Below are positions 44,124-55,199 of a DNA stretch of 64,000 bases, piece after piece. This stretch comes from Salvelinus alpinus (Eukaryota; Chordata; Actinopteri; Salmoniformes; Salmonidae). The notes beneath the pieces are model-generated. The model was not told where the DNA came from, did not search any database, and saw nothing but the letters and a program-made list of their open reading frames with translations. Numbering within the stretch: position 1 is the first letter of the stretch; every line of letters begins with the position of its first letter. The position numbers and the translations under genes were made by a program. The DNA lies in the NCBI RefSeq assembly GCF_045679555.1, contig NC_092092.1:5982517-6046516 (forward strand), given 5' to 3'.

Positions 44124-47100
44124 TCAATCATATGACCTACTGAAGAGATAAGTCTTCAGTAAAGACTTAAAGGTTGAGACCGAGTCTGCGTCTCTCACAT
44201 GGGTAGGCAGACTGTTCCATAAAAATGGAGATCTATAGGAGAAAGCCCTGCCTCCCGCTGTTTGCTTAGAAATTCTAGGGACAATTAGGAGGCCTGCGTC
44301 TTGTGACCGTAGCGTACGTATTGGTATGTACGGCAGGACCAACTCGGAAAGATAGGTAGGAGCAAGCCCATGTAACGCTTTATAGGTTAACAGTAAAACC
44401 TTGAAATCAGCCCTTGCCTTAACAGGAAGCCAGTGTAGGGAAGCTAGCACTGGAGTAATATGATCAAATTTCTTGGTTCTAGTCAGGATTCTAGCAGCCG
44501 TATTTAGCACTAACTGAAGTTTATTTAGTGCTTTATCCGGGTAGCCGGAAAGTAGAGCATTGCAGTAGTCTAACCTAGAAGTAACAAATGCATGGATAAA
44601 TTTTTCTGCATCTTTTTTGGACAGAAAATTTCTGATTTTTGCAATGTTACGTAGATGGAAAAAAGCTGTCCTTGAAACAGTCTTGATATGTTCGTCAAAA
44701 GAGAGATCAGGGTCAAGAGTAACGCCGAGGTCCTTCACAGTTTTATTTGAGACGACTTTACAACCATCAAGATGAATTGTCAGATTTAACAGAAGATCTC
44801 TTTGTTTCTTGGGACCTAGAACAAGCATCTCTGTTTTGTCCGAGTTTAAAAGTAGAAAGTTTTCAGCCATCCACTTCCTTATGTCTGAAACACAGGCTTC
44901 TAGCGAGGGCAATTTTGGGGCTTCACCATGTTTCATTGAAATGTACAGCTGTGTGTCATCCGCATAGCAGTGAAAGTTAACATTATGTTTTCGAATAACA
45001 TCCTCAAGAGGTAAAATATATAGTGAAAACAATAGTGGTCCTAAAACGGAACCTTGAGGAACACCGAAATGTACAGTTGATTTGTCAGAGGACAGACCAT
45101 TCACAGAGACAAACTGATATCTTTCCGACAGGTAAGATCTAAACCAGGCCAGAACTTGTCCGTGTAGACCAATTTGGGTTTCCAGTCTCTCCAAAAGAAT
45201 GTGGTGATCGATGGTGTCAAAGGCAGCACTAAGGTCTAGTAGCACGAGGACAGATGCAGAGCCTCGGTCTGACGCCATTAAAAGGTCATTTACCACCTTC
45301 ACAAGTGCAGTCTCAGTGCTATGATGGGGTCTAAAACCAGACTGAAGCATTTCGTATACATTATTTGTCTTCAGAAAGGCAGTGAGTTGCTGCGCAACAG
45401 CTTTTTCTAAAATCTTTGAGAGGAATGGAAGATTCGATATAGGCCGATAGTTTTTTATATTTTCCGGGTCAAGGTTTGGCTTTTTCAAGAGAGGCTTTAT
45501 CACTGCCACTTTTAGTGAGTTTGGTACACATCCGGTGGATAGAGAGCTGTTTATTATGTTCAACATAGGAGGGCCAAGCACAGGAAGCAGCTCCTTCAGC
45601 AGTTTAGTAGGAATAGGATCCAGTATGCAGCTTGAAGGTTTAGAGGCCATGATTATTTTCATCATTGTGTCAAGAGATATAGTACTAAAACACTTAAGTG
45701 TCTCTCCCGATCCCAGGCCCTCGCAGAGCTGTGCAGATCCAGGACAGCTAAGCCCTGGAGGAATACGCAGATTCAAAGAGGAGTCCGTAATTTGCTTTCT
45801 AATGGTCATGATCTTTTCCTCAAAGAAGTTCATGAATTTATTACTGCTGAAGTGAAAGCCATCCTCTCTTGGGGAATGCTGCTTTTTAGTTAGTTTCGCA
45901 ACAGTATCAAAAAGAAATTTTGGATTGTTCTTATTTTCCTCGATTAAGTTGGAAAAGTAGGATGATCGAGCAGCAGTGAGGGCTCTTCGGTACTGCACGG
46001 TACTGTCTTTCCAAGCTAGTCGGAAGACTTCCAGTTTGGTGTGGCGCCATTTCCGTTCCAATTTCCTGGAAGCTTGCTTCAAAGCTCGGGTATTTTCTGT
46101 ATACCAGGGAGCTAGTTTCTTATGACAAATGTTTTTCGTTTTTAGGGGTGCAACTGCATCTAGGGTATTGCGCAAGGTTAAATTGAGTTCCTCAGTTAGG
46201 TGGTTAACTGATTTTTGTCCTCTGACGTCCTTGGGTAGGCAGAAGGAGTCTGGAAGGGCATCAAGGAATTTTTGTGTTGTCTGAGAATTTATAGCACGAC
46301 TTTTGATGCTCCTTGGTTGGGGTCTGAGCAGATTATTTGTTGCAATTGCAAACGTAATAAAATGGTGGTCCGATAGTCCAGGATTATGTGGAAAAACATT
46401 AAGATCTACAACATTTATTCCATGGGACAAAACTAGGTCCAGAGTATGACTGTGGCAGTGAGTAGGTCCAGAGACATGTTGGACAAAACCCACTGAGTCG
46501 ATAATGGCTCCGAAAGACTTTTGGAGTGGGTCTGTGGACTTCTCCATGTGAATATTAAAATCACCAAAAATTAGAATATGATCTGCTATGACTACAAGGT
46601 CTGATAGGAATTCAGGAAACTCAGAGAGGAACGCTGTATATGGCCCAGGAGGCCTGTAAACAGTAGCTATAAAAAGTGATTGAGTAGGCTGCATAGATTT
46701 CATGACTAGAAGCTCAAAAGACGAAAACGCCATTTTTTTTTTTGTAAATTGAAATTTGCTATCGTAAATGTTAGCAACACCTCCGCCTTTGCGGGATGCA
46801 CGGGGGATATGGTCACTAGTGTAACCAGGAGGTGAGGCCTCATTTAACACAGTAAATTCATCAGGCTTAAGCCATGTTTCAGTCAGGCCAATCACATCAA
46901 GATTATGATCAGTGATTAGTTCATTGACTATGACTGCCTTTGAAGTGAGGGATCTAACATTAAGTAACCCTATTTTGAGATGTGAGGTATCACGATCTCT
47001 TTCAATAATGGCAGGAATGGAGGAGGTCTTTATCCTAATAAGATTGCTAAGGCGAACACCGCCATGTTTAGTTTTGCCCAACCTAGGTCGAGGCACAGAC

Positions 47101-47207
47101 ACAGTCTCAATGGGTATGGCTGAGCTGACTACACTGACTGTGCTATTGGCAGACTCCACTAAGCTGGCAGGTTGGCTAACAGCCTGCTGCCTGGCCTGCA
47201 CCCTATT
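44124..47207 (-). CDS. LINE ORF2: endonuclease and reverse transcriptase (about 1,025 aa)
   Basis: This encodes the replication protein of the L2-type LINE, which nicks target DNA and copies the element RNA there. The apurinic endonuclease domain has LLNVRSL (about residue 80), LTETW (107), FGDFN (212) and a LSDHH motif. The RT domain has [44 protein letters not shown] and the active-site CYADDTQLY. The C-terminus shows [23 protein letters not shown] and an LWNSLP-like end. The frame directly continues ORF1 after one TGA (47208-47210). No ATG occurs before codon 157 (at 46733), within the endonuclease, so initiation at a normal start is not seen. It is otherwise intact. Confidence 0.95.
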   Translation of the reverse strand, partial: NRVQARQQAVSQPASLVESANSTVSVVSSAIPIETVSVPRPRLGKTKHGGVRLSNLIRIKTSSIPAIIERDRDTSHLKIGLLNVRSLTSKAVIVNELITDHNLDVIGLTETWLKPDEFTVLNEASPPGYTSDHIPRASRKGGGVANIYDSKFQFTKKKMAFSSFELLVMKSMQPTQSLFIATVYRPPGPYTAFLSEFPEFLSDLVVIADHILIFGDFNIHMEKSTDPLQKSFGAIIDSVGFVQHVSGPTHCHSHTLDLVLSHGINVVDLNVFPHNPGLSDHHFITFAIATNNLLRPQPRSIKSRAINSQTTQKFLDALPDSFCLPKDVRGQKSVNHLTEELNLTLRNTLDAVAPLKTKNICHKKLAPWYTENTRALKQASRKLERKWRHTKLEVFRLAWKDSTVQYRRALTAARSSYFSNLIEENKNNPKFLFDTVAKLTKKQHSPREDGFHFSSNKFMNFFEEKIMTIRKQITDSSLNLRIPPGLSCPGSAQLCEGLGSGETLKCFSTISLDTMMKIIMASKPSSCILDPIPTKLLKELLPVLGPPMLNIINSSLSTGCVPNSLKVAVIKPLLKKPNLDPENIKNYRPISNLPFLSKILEKAVAQQLTAFLKTNNVYEMLQSGFRPHHSTETALVKVVNDLLMASDRGSASVLVLLDLSAAFDTIDHHILLERLETQIGLHGQVLAWFRSYLSERYQFVSVNGLSSDKSTVHFGVPQGSVLGPLLFSLYILPLEDVIRKHNVNFHCYADDTQLYISMKHGEAPKLPSLEACVSDIRKWMAENFLLLNSDKTEMLVLGPKKQRDLLLNLTIHLDGCKVVSNKTVKDLGVTLDPDLSFDEHIKTVSRTAFFHLRNIAKIRNFLSKKDAEKFIHAFVTSRLDYCNALLSGYPDKALNKLQLVLNTAARILTRTKKFDHITPVLASLHWLPVKARADFKVLLLTYKALHGLAPTYLSELVLPYIPIRTLRSQDAGLLIVPRISKQTAGGRAFSYRSPFLWNSLPTHVRDADSVSTFKSLLKTYLFSRSYD

Positions 47208-48203
47208 TCATTGTGGGGCTAGAGGAGTTAGAGCCCTATCTATGTTGGTAGATAAGATGAGAGCACCCCTCCAGCTAGGATGGAGTCCGTCACTCCTCAG
47301 CAGGTCAGGCTTGGTCCTGTTTGTGGGTGAGTCCCAGAAAGAGGGCCAATTATCTACAAATTCTATCTTTTGGGAGGGGCAGAAAACAGTTTTCAACCAG
47401 CGATTGAGTGCTGAGACTCTGCTGTAGAGCTCGTCACTCCCCCTAACTGGGAGGGGGCCAGAGACAATTACTCGATGCCGACACATCTTTCTAGCTGATT
47501 TACACGCTGAAGCTATGTTGCACTTGGTGACCTCTGACTGTTTCATCCTAACATCGTTGGTGCCGACGTGGATAACAATATCTCTATACTCTCTACACTC
47601 GCCAGATTTAGCTTTAGCCAGCACCATCTTTAGATTAGCCTTAACGTCGGTAGCCCTGCCCCCTGGTAAACAGTGTATGATCGCTGGGTGATTCGCTTTA
47701 AGTCTAATACTGCGGGTAATGGAGTCGCCAATGACTAGGGTTTTCAATTTGTCAGAGCTAATGGTGGGAGCCTTCGGCGTCTCAGACCCCGTAACGGGAG
47801 GAGTAGAGACAAGAGAAGACTCAGACTCAGACTCCGACTCGCTACATAATGGGGAGAACCGGTTGAAAGTTTCTGTCGGCTGAATGAGCGACACCGGTTG
47901 AGCATTCCTACAGCATTTCCCTCCAGAAGCCATGAGAAAGTTGTCCGGCTGCGGGGACTGTGCGGGGGGATTTATACTAACGTTACTATCTGTACTTACT
48001 GGTGGCACAGACGCTGTTTCTTCCTTTCCTACACTGAAATTACCCTTGCCTAACGATTGCGTCTGAAGCTGGGCTTGTAGCACAGCTATTCTCGCCGTAA
48101 GGCGATCGTTCTCCTGTATATTATGAGTACAGCGACTGCAATTAGAAGACATCATGTTAATGTTACTACTTAGCTTCGGCTGTTGAAGGTGTTGACGAAC
48201 CAT
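47208..48203 (-). CDS. LINE ORF1 with an SGNH esterase-like domain (331 aa)
   Basis: ORF1 proteins of L2/CR1 LINEs bind element RNA, and some carry an esterase-like fold of unknown role. The ATG at 48203 has a good context (gacATGG). The N-terminus has CxxC-like cysteines and a short coiled coil (ENDRLTARIAVLQAQLQ). The esterase motifs are VIGDSITRS (159), IHVGTNDVR (214) and RSDGLHPSWRG (about 305), giving the Ser, Asn and Asp-His positions expected for SGNH hydrolases. A Ser-Glu repeat lies at about 121-130. The TGA stop is in frame with ORF2. Confidence 0.93.
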   Translation of the reverse strand: MVRQHLQQPKLSSNINMMSSNCSRCTHNIQENDRLTARIAVLQAQLQTQSLGKGNFSVGKEETASVPPVSTDSNVSINPPAQSPQPDNFLMASGGKCCRNAQPVSLIQPTETFNRFSPLCSESESESESSLVSTPPVTGSETPKAPTISSDKLKTLVIGDSITRSIRLKANHPAIIHCLPGGRATDVKANLKMVLAKAKSGECREYRDIVIHVGTNDVRMKQSEVTKCNIASACKSARKMCRHRVIVSGPLPVRGSDELYSRVSALNRWLKTVFCPSQKIEFVDNWPSFWDSPTNRTKPDLLRSDGLHPSWRGALILSTNIDRALTPLAPQ

Positions 48204-48255
48204 GTCCAGATAAAGCGTCCGGAGTGAAAAAGTTGAATGAGGGAAAAAAGTTGCG

Positions 48256-48552
48256 ATGGATCAGTATCATATCAAGATGGATCAGTATCATATCACGATA
48301 GATCAGTATCATATCAAGATGGATCAGTAGCATATCAAGGTGGATCAGTATCATATCAAGATGGATCAGTATCATATCAAGATGGATCGGTATCATATCA
48401 AGATGGATCAGTATCATATCACGATAGTATCATATCACGATAGATCAGTATCATATCAAGGTGGATCAGTATCATATCACGATAGATCAGTATCATATCA
48501 ATGTGGATCAGTATCATATCACGATAGATCAGTATCATATCAAGGTGGATAA
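48256..48552. repeat. 21-bp minisatellite, right part
   Basis: About 14 units of the same gatcagtatcatatcaagat type, with more variants (acga, aggt, atgt) than the left part. Confidence 0.97.
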
Positions 48553-48793
48553 GGGTTCTAGGAAATGAAAAAACAGTTACTTGGTTTCAATTTACTAAAT
48601 GATTTAAATGAGTGCTGTATATGATCTTCAGCGGGATGTATTGCTTCAATTATCAGCAGCATGAGTAAAAAGAAGGGAAATTGGCAGAGCGAACAAAAGA
48701 AAAGCAAGAGCAAATGTACCAGATGACAAAGTCTTGTGGTGTAGAATGACATTAAATCAACAACTTCTGTCAGTACAATCTGCACCACACACT

Positions 48794-48872
48794 GGATCCC
48801 TATTCCCTATTTAGTGCACTACTATTGACCAGAGGCCTATCAAAAGTAGTGCACTAAAGGCTGAAGTTTGGA
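48794..48872. mobile_element. Palindromic MITE (copy 8)
   Basis: ccctattccctatttagtgc and the inverted caaaagtagtgcactaaagg are present; the right arm is eroded. Confidence 0.85.
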
Positions 48873-49077
48873 TGAAAGGAACACGAGGAGGCTGACAGAG
48901 TTTCGAAAGACCTTCGAGTTTAGGATTTAAAGCCACAATCTGTAATAATTTTTTTAACTCGAACGACCATATAGAGGTAATATTGCTGATTGCACCTTTA
49001 AAGAGAAAGAAAAAGCTAACGACGACAAACAGAATGTAAAATGACGAGACCCCCTGCTAATGGAACGACAGTTCACT

Positions 49078-49310
49078 GATTCAACTCTGATTCAACTCTG
49101 ATTTAACCCTGATTCAACCCTGATTCAACTCTGATTCAATCCTGATTCAACTCTGATTCAACTCTGATTCAACTCTGATTCAACTCTGATTCAAGCCTGA
49201 TTCAACTCTGATTCAAATCTGATTCACCTCTGATTCAACTCTGATTCAACTCTGACTCAACAGAATCCATCCTGATTCAACTCTGATTCAAACCTGATTC
49301 ATGAACTTCA
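49078..49310. repeat. 11-bp minisatellite (gattcaactct)n
   Basis: About 20 units with ctct, cctg and aatc variants. It is not preserved in any frame. Confidence 0.95.
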
Positions 49311-50074
49311 ACAAGCTTCCAGAACGTCCTCAGAGTCCACTGTGTCACTCATGAATAAGGTACACAAGGCCTAGTTCTCGTGAATTACACTCCATACAGA
49401 GGCATTATGTGACCGACCGCCTTGATTCAGTCTTATGCAGCAAATGTTTATTTATTTATTATTATTTTTTTTTACATTGGATAAAAGCAGAGACACAGAG
49501 CTACAAAATGGTATATCATACACTGCATTTGAGGAATAATAGGAAAGTAATTCTGCTTTGAAAGTTGATAAACTTGTAACCTCACTTTTGAGAAAATGGC
49601 CTTTGAATGTTTTGGTATCTACAGTGTATTATACTGTAGATAATTGGATACCATTTAAAACAAATCAAGCCACCACGTGAGAAGAAGCACATCAAATAAA
49701 TGAACTGACAAGGTGACAGATACTAAAGGTCTTTGATAGATGTAGCCTAACTTGACTAGATAACATCAATAATCACTCATGTGGCTTCCCTGAAAGAACA
49801 TTCCCCCCCTTTTCAAGAAAGCAGCTGATTGTCACTTTGATAATAAATTACAATAAAACCAAGATCCTTTTAAGATCAGCTAATTAGCTCCATAATGACT
49901 TTGCTTAATTAATGTTGCAAATGAAGCATGTGGACCCTCCCTCCTCCTCCCTCTTGAAAATTATTAACCACTTGACATCTTAACATGTAAATTGTGCTTA
50001 TAATAAATCATAGATTGTTAATTATTCTACAGTTAACAGATTATAATGATCCATTGCTAGACGTGTGTTTATTT
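49311..50074. other. No feature recognised
   Basis: A/T-rich, apparently single-copy. A poly-T run near 49460-49475 is noted. Nothing coding is supported. Confidence 0.4.
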
Positions 50075-50263
50075 AAAGAGAGGGTTTAATTAACAACACC
50101 AATACGAGCTCATGTCTACGTCCCAAATGGCACCTTATTCTCTCTGTAGTGCACTACCCATAGGGCCCTGGTCAAAAAGAAGTGTACTATATAGGGAACA
50201 GAATACCCAATTGGGACGTAGACATGAGCTCATACTGGTGTTGTTAATTAAACCCTCTCTTTT
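50075..50263. mobile_element. Palindromic MITE (copy 9) inside a longer inverted duplication
   Basis: The MITE core (50120-50215) is flanked by further inverted sequence: left aaagagagggtttaattaac plus aacaccaatacgagctcatg, and right the reverse complement with about two changes. The total arm is about 90 bp. Confidence 0.9.
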
Positions 50264-50429
50264 TAATAGAATAATAGAATCCAGTATAATTATTGAGCAT
50301 GGATTCCAAACACGTATTATTACCGCAGACGTTCTGTTCAATAGCCCCGAGAATATCAAACACAATGGTGAAGTTAAATATGTTTACACAGTTTCAAACA
50401 AAAGGTTATTTCCTCATTAAGGTTTCCAG

Positions 50430-50590
50430 AGTGGGCAGCAGAGGAGGAGGATAATGAATAGTAGGAGGAGGAAGATGAGGATGAGGAAGATGAGGAAGAG
50501 GAAGGGAATGAGAAGGAGGAGGAGGTGGAGGAGGAAGGGGAGGAGGAGGAGGAAGGTGAGGAGGAGGGATTGAGGAGGAAGAAGAGAAAC
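50430..50590. repeat. GGA/GAAGA purine-rich repeat
   Basis: A degenerate run of gga, gaa and gat triplets. The predicted poly-Ser and poly-Pro ORFs are artefacts. Confidence 0.9.
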
Positions 50591-50887
50591 CACACATCTA
50601 AGATGTAAGCAGCTGGAAACAGGAGAGGCTAATGGGTTATAAACATGAACTTTGTAATGGCAATCACATATCTTACTCTAACCTACTAACTCACACCATC
50701 CTGTTAGAAGACTACAAAACCACACATAACCTACAAAACTATCCATGGTCATGACATAATCTATATTTAAACTAGATACAGAGAAGAACTGTAGGCTACT
50801 GAAAAATAATGTTCCTTGACTAATAGCATCTCTACTGCTTGACCGGATAAAGATATTGACATGCTTTTTCACCTTTGAGCTGATCCT

Positions 50888-52412
50888 TTACGACATTTTA
50901 TTCTAAAATGGATGAAATAAAGATATTTCCTCAGCAAAACAGGTTTTAGAAATGTTTGCAAATGTATTAAACATTTAAAACAGAAATACCTTATTTACAT
51001 AAGTATTCAAACCCTTTGCTATGAGATTCTAAATTGAGCTCAGGTGCATCCTGTTTCCATTGATCATCCTTGAGATGTTTCTACAACTTGATTGGAGTCC
51101 ACTTGTGGTAAATTCAATTGATTGGACATGATTTGGAAAGGCAAACACCTGTCTATATAACGGTCCCACAGTTGACAGTGCATGTCAGAGCAAAAACCAA
51201 GCCATGAGGACTAAGGAATTGTCCGTAGAGCTCCGAGACAGAATTGTGCTGAGGCACAGATCTGGGGAAGGGCACCAGAACATTTCTGCAGCATTGAAGG
51301 TCCCCAAGAACACAGTGGCCTCCATCATTCTTAAATGGACGAACTTTGGAACCACCAAGACTCTTCCTAGAGCTGGCCGCCCAGGCAAACGGAGCAATCG
51401 GGGGAGAAGGGCCTTGGTCAGGGAGGTGACCGAGAACCCACTGGTCACTCTGACAGAGCTCCAGAGTTCCTCTGTGGAGATGGGAGAACCTTTCAGAAGG
51501 ACAACCATCTTTGCAGCACTCCACCAATCAGGCCTTTATGGTAGAGTAGCCAGACAGAAGCCACTCATCAGTAAAAGGCACATGACAGCCCACTTGGAGT
51601 TTGACAAAAGGCACCTAAAGGAAGCAGACAATGAGAAACAAGATTCTCTGGTCTGATGAAACCAAGATCGAACCCTTTGGCCTGAATGCCAAAAGTCGCG
51701 TCTGGAGGAAACCTGGAACCATCCCTACGATGAAGCATGGTGGTGGCAGCATCATGCTGTGGGGATGTTTTTCAGCGGCATAGACTGGGGGACTAGTCAA
51801 GATCGAGGCAAAGATAAATGGAGCAAAGTACAGAGCGATCGTTGATGAAAATCTGCTCCAGAGCGCTCAGGACCTCAGACTGGGGCAAAGGTTCACCTTC
51901 CAACAGGACAACAACCCTAAGCACACAGGCAAGACAACACAGGAGTGGCTCCAGGACAAGTCTCTGAATGTCCTTGAGTGGCCCAGCCAGAGCCTGGACT
52001 TGAACCCGATTGAACATCTCTGGAGAGACCTGAAAATAGCTGTGCAGTGACGCTCCCCATTCAACCTGACAGAGCTTGAGAGGATCTTCAGAGAAGAAAG
52101 GGAGAAACTCCCCAAATATAGGTGTGCGAAGCTTGTAGCGTCATACCCAAGAAGACTTGAGGCTGTAATCAATGCCAAAGGTGCTTCAACAAAGTACTGA
52201 GTAAAGGTCTGAATACTGTAAATGTAATATTTCAGTTTATTATTTTTAATACATTTGCAAACATTTCTAAAAACCCGTTTTTGCTTCATCATTATGGGGT
52301 ATTGTTTGTAGATTGATGAGGAAAAAAACAATTTAATCCATTTTAGAATAAGGCTGTAACGTAACAAAATGTGGAAAAAGTCAAGAGGTCTGAATACTTT
52401 CCGAATGCTCTG
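50888..52412 (+). mobile_element. Tc1-like transposon, same family as 14301-15040, left end truncated
   Basis: The right inverted repeat is complete to aatgctctg and TA (52413-52414). The left starts within the repeat (ttttattctaaaatggatg). A transposase relic lies at 51204-52200. Confidence 0.92.
51204..52200 (+). pseudogene. Tc1-like transposase, broken
   Basis: The N-terminal 150 residues (MRTKELSVELRDRIVLRHRS onward) are open, then a frameshift precedes the [11 protein letters not shown] block at about 51650. The other motifs are present in the second frame: [26 protein letters not shown] and SLDLNPIEHLWRDL. In-frame stops replace residues after SA at about 51781 and after AVQ at about 52049. 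All three catalytic acids are still encoded. Confidence 0.93.
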
Positions 52413-52654
52413 TACATAAACATCACACCACCACAGTATAACACTCCATTCCCTCATGCCTCTGTCTGCCAATCCTTCCTTTCATTGTATTTCATTTCAC
52501 CAAGGACACGAAAGTTCACATAACTTCTTCTGAGAGTCAAATTAGTAATTGAGTAAACATTAGCTCAGGTTACAAGTACACCATACTCCCTGGCGATGTG
52601 GAAACACAAAGACACAAAGAACTCATTGGCAGAGAACTGTCATGGGTATTTGTT

Positions 52655-52755
52655 CCAAATGGCACCCTATTCCCTATGTAGTGCACTACTTTAGACCAGA
52701 GTCCCTCAAAAACGTAGTGCACTAGATAGAGAATAGGGTACCATTTGGGACTCCA
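52655..52755. mobile_element. Palindromic MITE (copy 10)
   Basis: Arms ttccaaatggcaccctattc and the inverted agggtaccatttgggactcc with the gtagtgcactactttagacc core. Confidence 0.9.
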
Positions 52756-53920
52756 TAAATTGGAAATGTTCATGAACAGGTTCCTGCCAAAAATCTGTGT
52801 CTCTGTTGACGTTGGCTGATGGCATGTCTGAAAACATCACTTTGCTGTAATAACTTCACATTTCACTGTCTGTAATGAGGGGAGGGTCACCAAGTGCAGT
52901 CAGTCATTTTAACTTCAACTGTTTTTACACAGCTCAGGCTCTTCAAGCAAAGCCTGGCTGACGTGACCCATGTAACTCAAAGTGCAGGGAGAGCTGCGGC
53001 ACACTGGTCTGGAAAGGAGACCGCTTTGTTAATGCAATATAATCGCTCAGAAATTGTGCGAGGTGTTTGATTGGTTCTCTCAAATGTTCTAACCGTTGTA
53101 TTGGATAGGGGGGTGGGGGGGGGGGGGGGGGGGAGAGAGCAGCGCTCGAGAGCTGTGTTTCAGTGAAAAAGACACAGAGGAGAGCCAACCAATAAAAGCA
53201 CAGCCCCTCCTTCATTATCGCCGCATTGTGCCGGCCTCATCAGAGAGCTGTTCCAGACTCTGAAGTCAGGAGGACTTGGAGAGTTAAGTGTTAGCCAGAA
53301 TACTTCAAGCATTAGAATTCAAAAATACTGATGATATGGTGTATTTGTTAGTTGATTCAACAATGTGCCTGGTTGGCTTGCTGTGTGGGGGGGGGGGGGG
53401 TTGACTAAACTGTTACAGTCGCTAACAAGTTAACCTGTAGCATTGATTCAAGAAAGAAACAGGGATTTGTTTTTAGAATGAAATACATCCTTGGTAACCA
53501 TTTGCAATTGTCTGACTTTTGTTCTCTTTAACCTCGGCAACTCTCTAATTAACTAGGCTTGAACGGTTTGCTAATCATTCACTCAAGGAATTCTTTGTAC
53601 ACAGCGACTCACTTTGGCATTTTGCACCGATTAAGTACTTTGTTAACTATTATTTTTACACACCATTAACTTGAGATAAATATAGGCTACTGTTATGCAA
53701 AAAAATAAAGACATTTATACCTTGGATATTTAGCCTACTGGATGGTGAGTACATCATGATATTAGAAATCAATGGCATTGTATTGTGACAGACATCAGGT
53801 AAAAGTTTTAATGACTGCTTTGGCAGAACAGTGTACTGTACGTCAACACTATCAATACATTCCACTACATAGGCTAATTCAACAATGACAGTTTAATCAG
53901 TAACAGAAAAAAAAGGTATC
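52756..53920. other. No gene recognised; two poly-G runs
   Basis: Poly-G tracts at about 53108-53133 and 53386-53400 are the only simple repeats. No ADK exon or other coding sequence could be found here. Confidence 0.45.
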
Positions 53921-53921
53921 C

Positions 53922-54130
53922 TTTATTTAACAAGGCAAGTCAGTTAAGAACAAATTCTTATTCACAATGACGGCCTACCCCAGCCAATCCCGAACCACTA
54001 TTGTGCGCCGCCCTACGGGACTCCCAATCACAGTCGCTTGTGATACAGCCTGGAATCAAACCAGGGTCTGTAGTGACACCTCTAGCACTGAGATGCAGTG
54101 CCTTAGACCGCTGCGCCACTTGGGAGCTAC
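53922..54130 (-). repeat. HpaI-type SINE, full length
   Basis: Minus-strand copy with tail (ctttatttaacaaggcaagt on the plus strand), body, B-box complement (ggaatcaaacc) and tRNA-like head (ttagaccgctgcgccacttg). It abuts a tRNA-Glu relic. Confidence 0.95.
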
Positions 54131-54142
54131 TAAAGCTATTCA

Positions 54143-54214
54143 TTCCCTGACCGGGAATCGAACCCGGGCCTCGGCGGTGAGAGCTCTGAATCTTAACCAA
54201 TAGACCACCAGGGA
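54143..54214 (-). tRNA. tRNA-Glu (CTC), probably a decayed copy
   Basis: The 72-nt minus-strand sequence starts tccctggtggtctattggtt and ends ggttcgattcccggtcaggg, then a and discriminator a. The acceptor and T arms pair well, and the B box is perfect. The anticodon loop is CTCTCAC with CTC as anticodon. The anticodon stem, however, is CAGAG against CGCCG, with two mismatches, and the D-loop has changes from the eukaryotic consensus. No terminator was checked beyond the immediate flank. The most likely state is a pseudogene or a weak copy. Confidence 0.8.
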
Positions 54215-54225
54215 GAGGTCAAACC

Positions 54226-54698
54226 AAATCAAATCAAATGTTATTGGTCACATACACATGGTTAGCAGATGTTAATGTGAGTGTAGCGAAATGCTTGTGC
54301 TTCTAGTTCCGAAAGTATTGCAATATCTAACAATTCCACAACAACGACCTAATACACACAAATCTAAGTAAGGAATGGAATAAGAATATAGACAGATAAA
54401 TATATGGATGAGCAATGACCGAGCGGCATAGGCAAGATGCTATAGATGGTATAAAATATACTATATGAGATGAGTAATGTAGGATATGTAAACATTATTA
54501 AAGTGGCCAGCGATTTAAAATCTGTATGTTGGCAGCAGCCTCTCTGAGTTAGTGATGGCTGTTTAACAGTCTGATGGCCTTGAGATTAGAAGCTGTTTTT
54601 CAGTCTCTCGGTCCCAGCTTTGATGCACCTGTACTGACCTCGCCTTCTGGATGGTAGCGGGGTGAACAGGCCGTGGCTCGGGTGGTCGCATCATAATA
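54226..54698. repeat. Salmonid interspersed repeat (LINE 3'-like)
   Basis: It begins aaatcaaatcaaatgttatt and contains cagtctctcggtcccagctt, tgatgcacctgtactgacct and cgccttctggatggtagcgg, a common fish repeat of the LINE type. The hAT MITE is inserted at its end. Confidence 0.65.
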
Positions 54699-55189
54699 CA
54701 GTGGTTCCCAAACGGAGGGGTGCGGAACACTCAGTCGGGCTTTCAACTTACTCTTGAACGTTTTTAATAGTAGAATGCACGAGGTCGTGCATCATCAGGT
54801 CCTCTTGTCCTGTCAGTCATTACAAACCTTAGAGAGATATTTACACCTTGTCAGAAATGTCCAGATCAACTGGCCCATGTCAGCTGACGTTTTTAGCCAA
54901 TAGATTTTGTTGTAATGTTTGAGTCACTCAGATATCACATGAAAACACATTAGACATTACAAAATGTATAGAATTGCAGGAAATTAGCTTTAAAACAGCA
55001 AACATTTCTCTGCACCGCTTGACAAAATGGGTAGAATTACAGGAAATCAGCTTTAAACCTGCAGTATGTTCTCTAAACCAACAAGAGGGGTGTGAACTGT
55101 TTGTGTCATGAACAGTGCTTGTGCCCCATAGAAAAAAGACGTCGCCATGATAGAAGGGAGGCCTGAGTGATAAACTTTGGGAACCCCTG
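54699..55189. mobile_element. hAT-type MITE with an 8-bp target duplication
   Basis: The termini are cagtggttcccaaac and the inverted gtttgggaacccctg. Identical tcataata sits at both sides (54691-54698 and 55190-55197). No transposase is coded within the 491 bp. Confidence 0.95.
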
Positions 55190-55199
55190 TCATAATAAA

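Larger units (their letters stand above)
42487..48256 (-). mobile_element. Near-complete L2-type LINE inserted in a 21-bp minisatellite
   Basis: The minus strand has a 5' UTR of about 50 bp, ORF1 (48203-47208), ORF2 (47201-44124), a 3' UTR of about 1.6 kb and an (attg)n tail at 42487-42510. Both flanks are the same 21-bp minisatellite. Both ORFs are free of frameshifts. The 3' UTR includes three copies of a roughly 300-bp unit (about 42740-43540). Length and intactness suggest a young insertion. Confidence 0.93.

Noticed and set aside
44747..44980. Plus-strand ORF inside the LINE
   Set aside because: It is an antisense shadow of ORF2.
47201..47201. ORF2 start at a methionine codon
   Set aside because: The base triplet there is GTG, not ATG, so it is not evidence for normal initiation.
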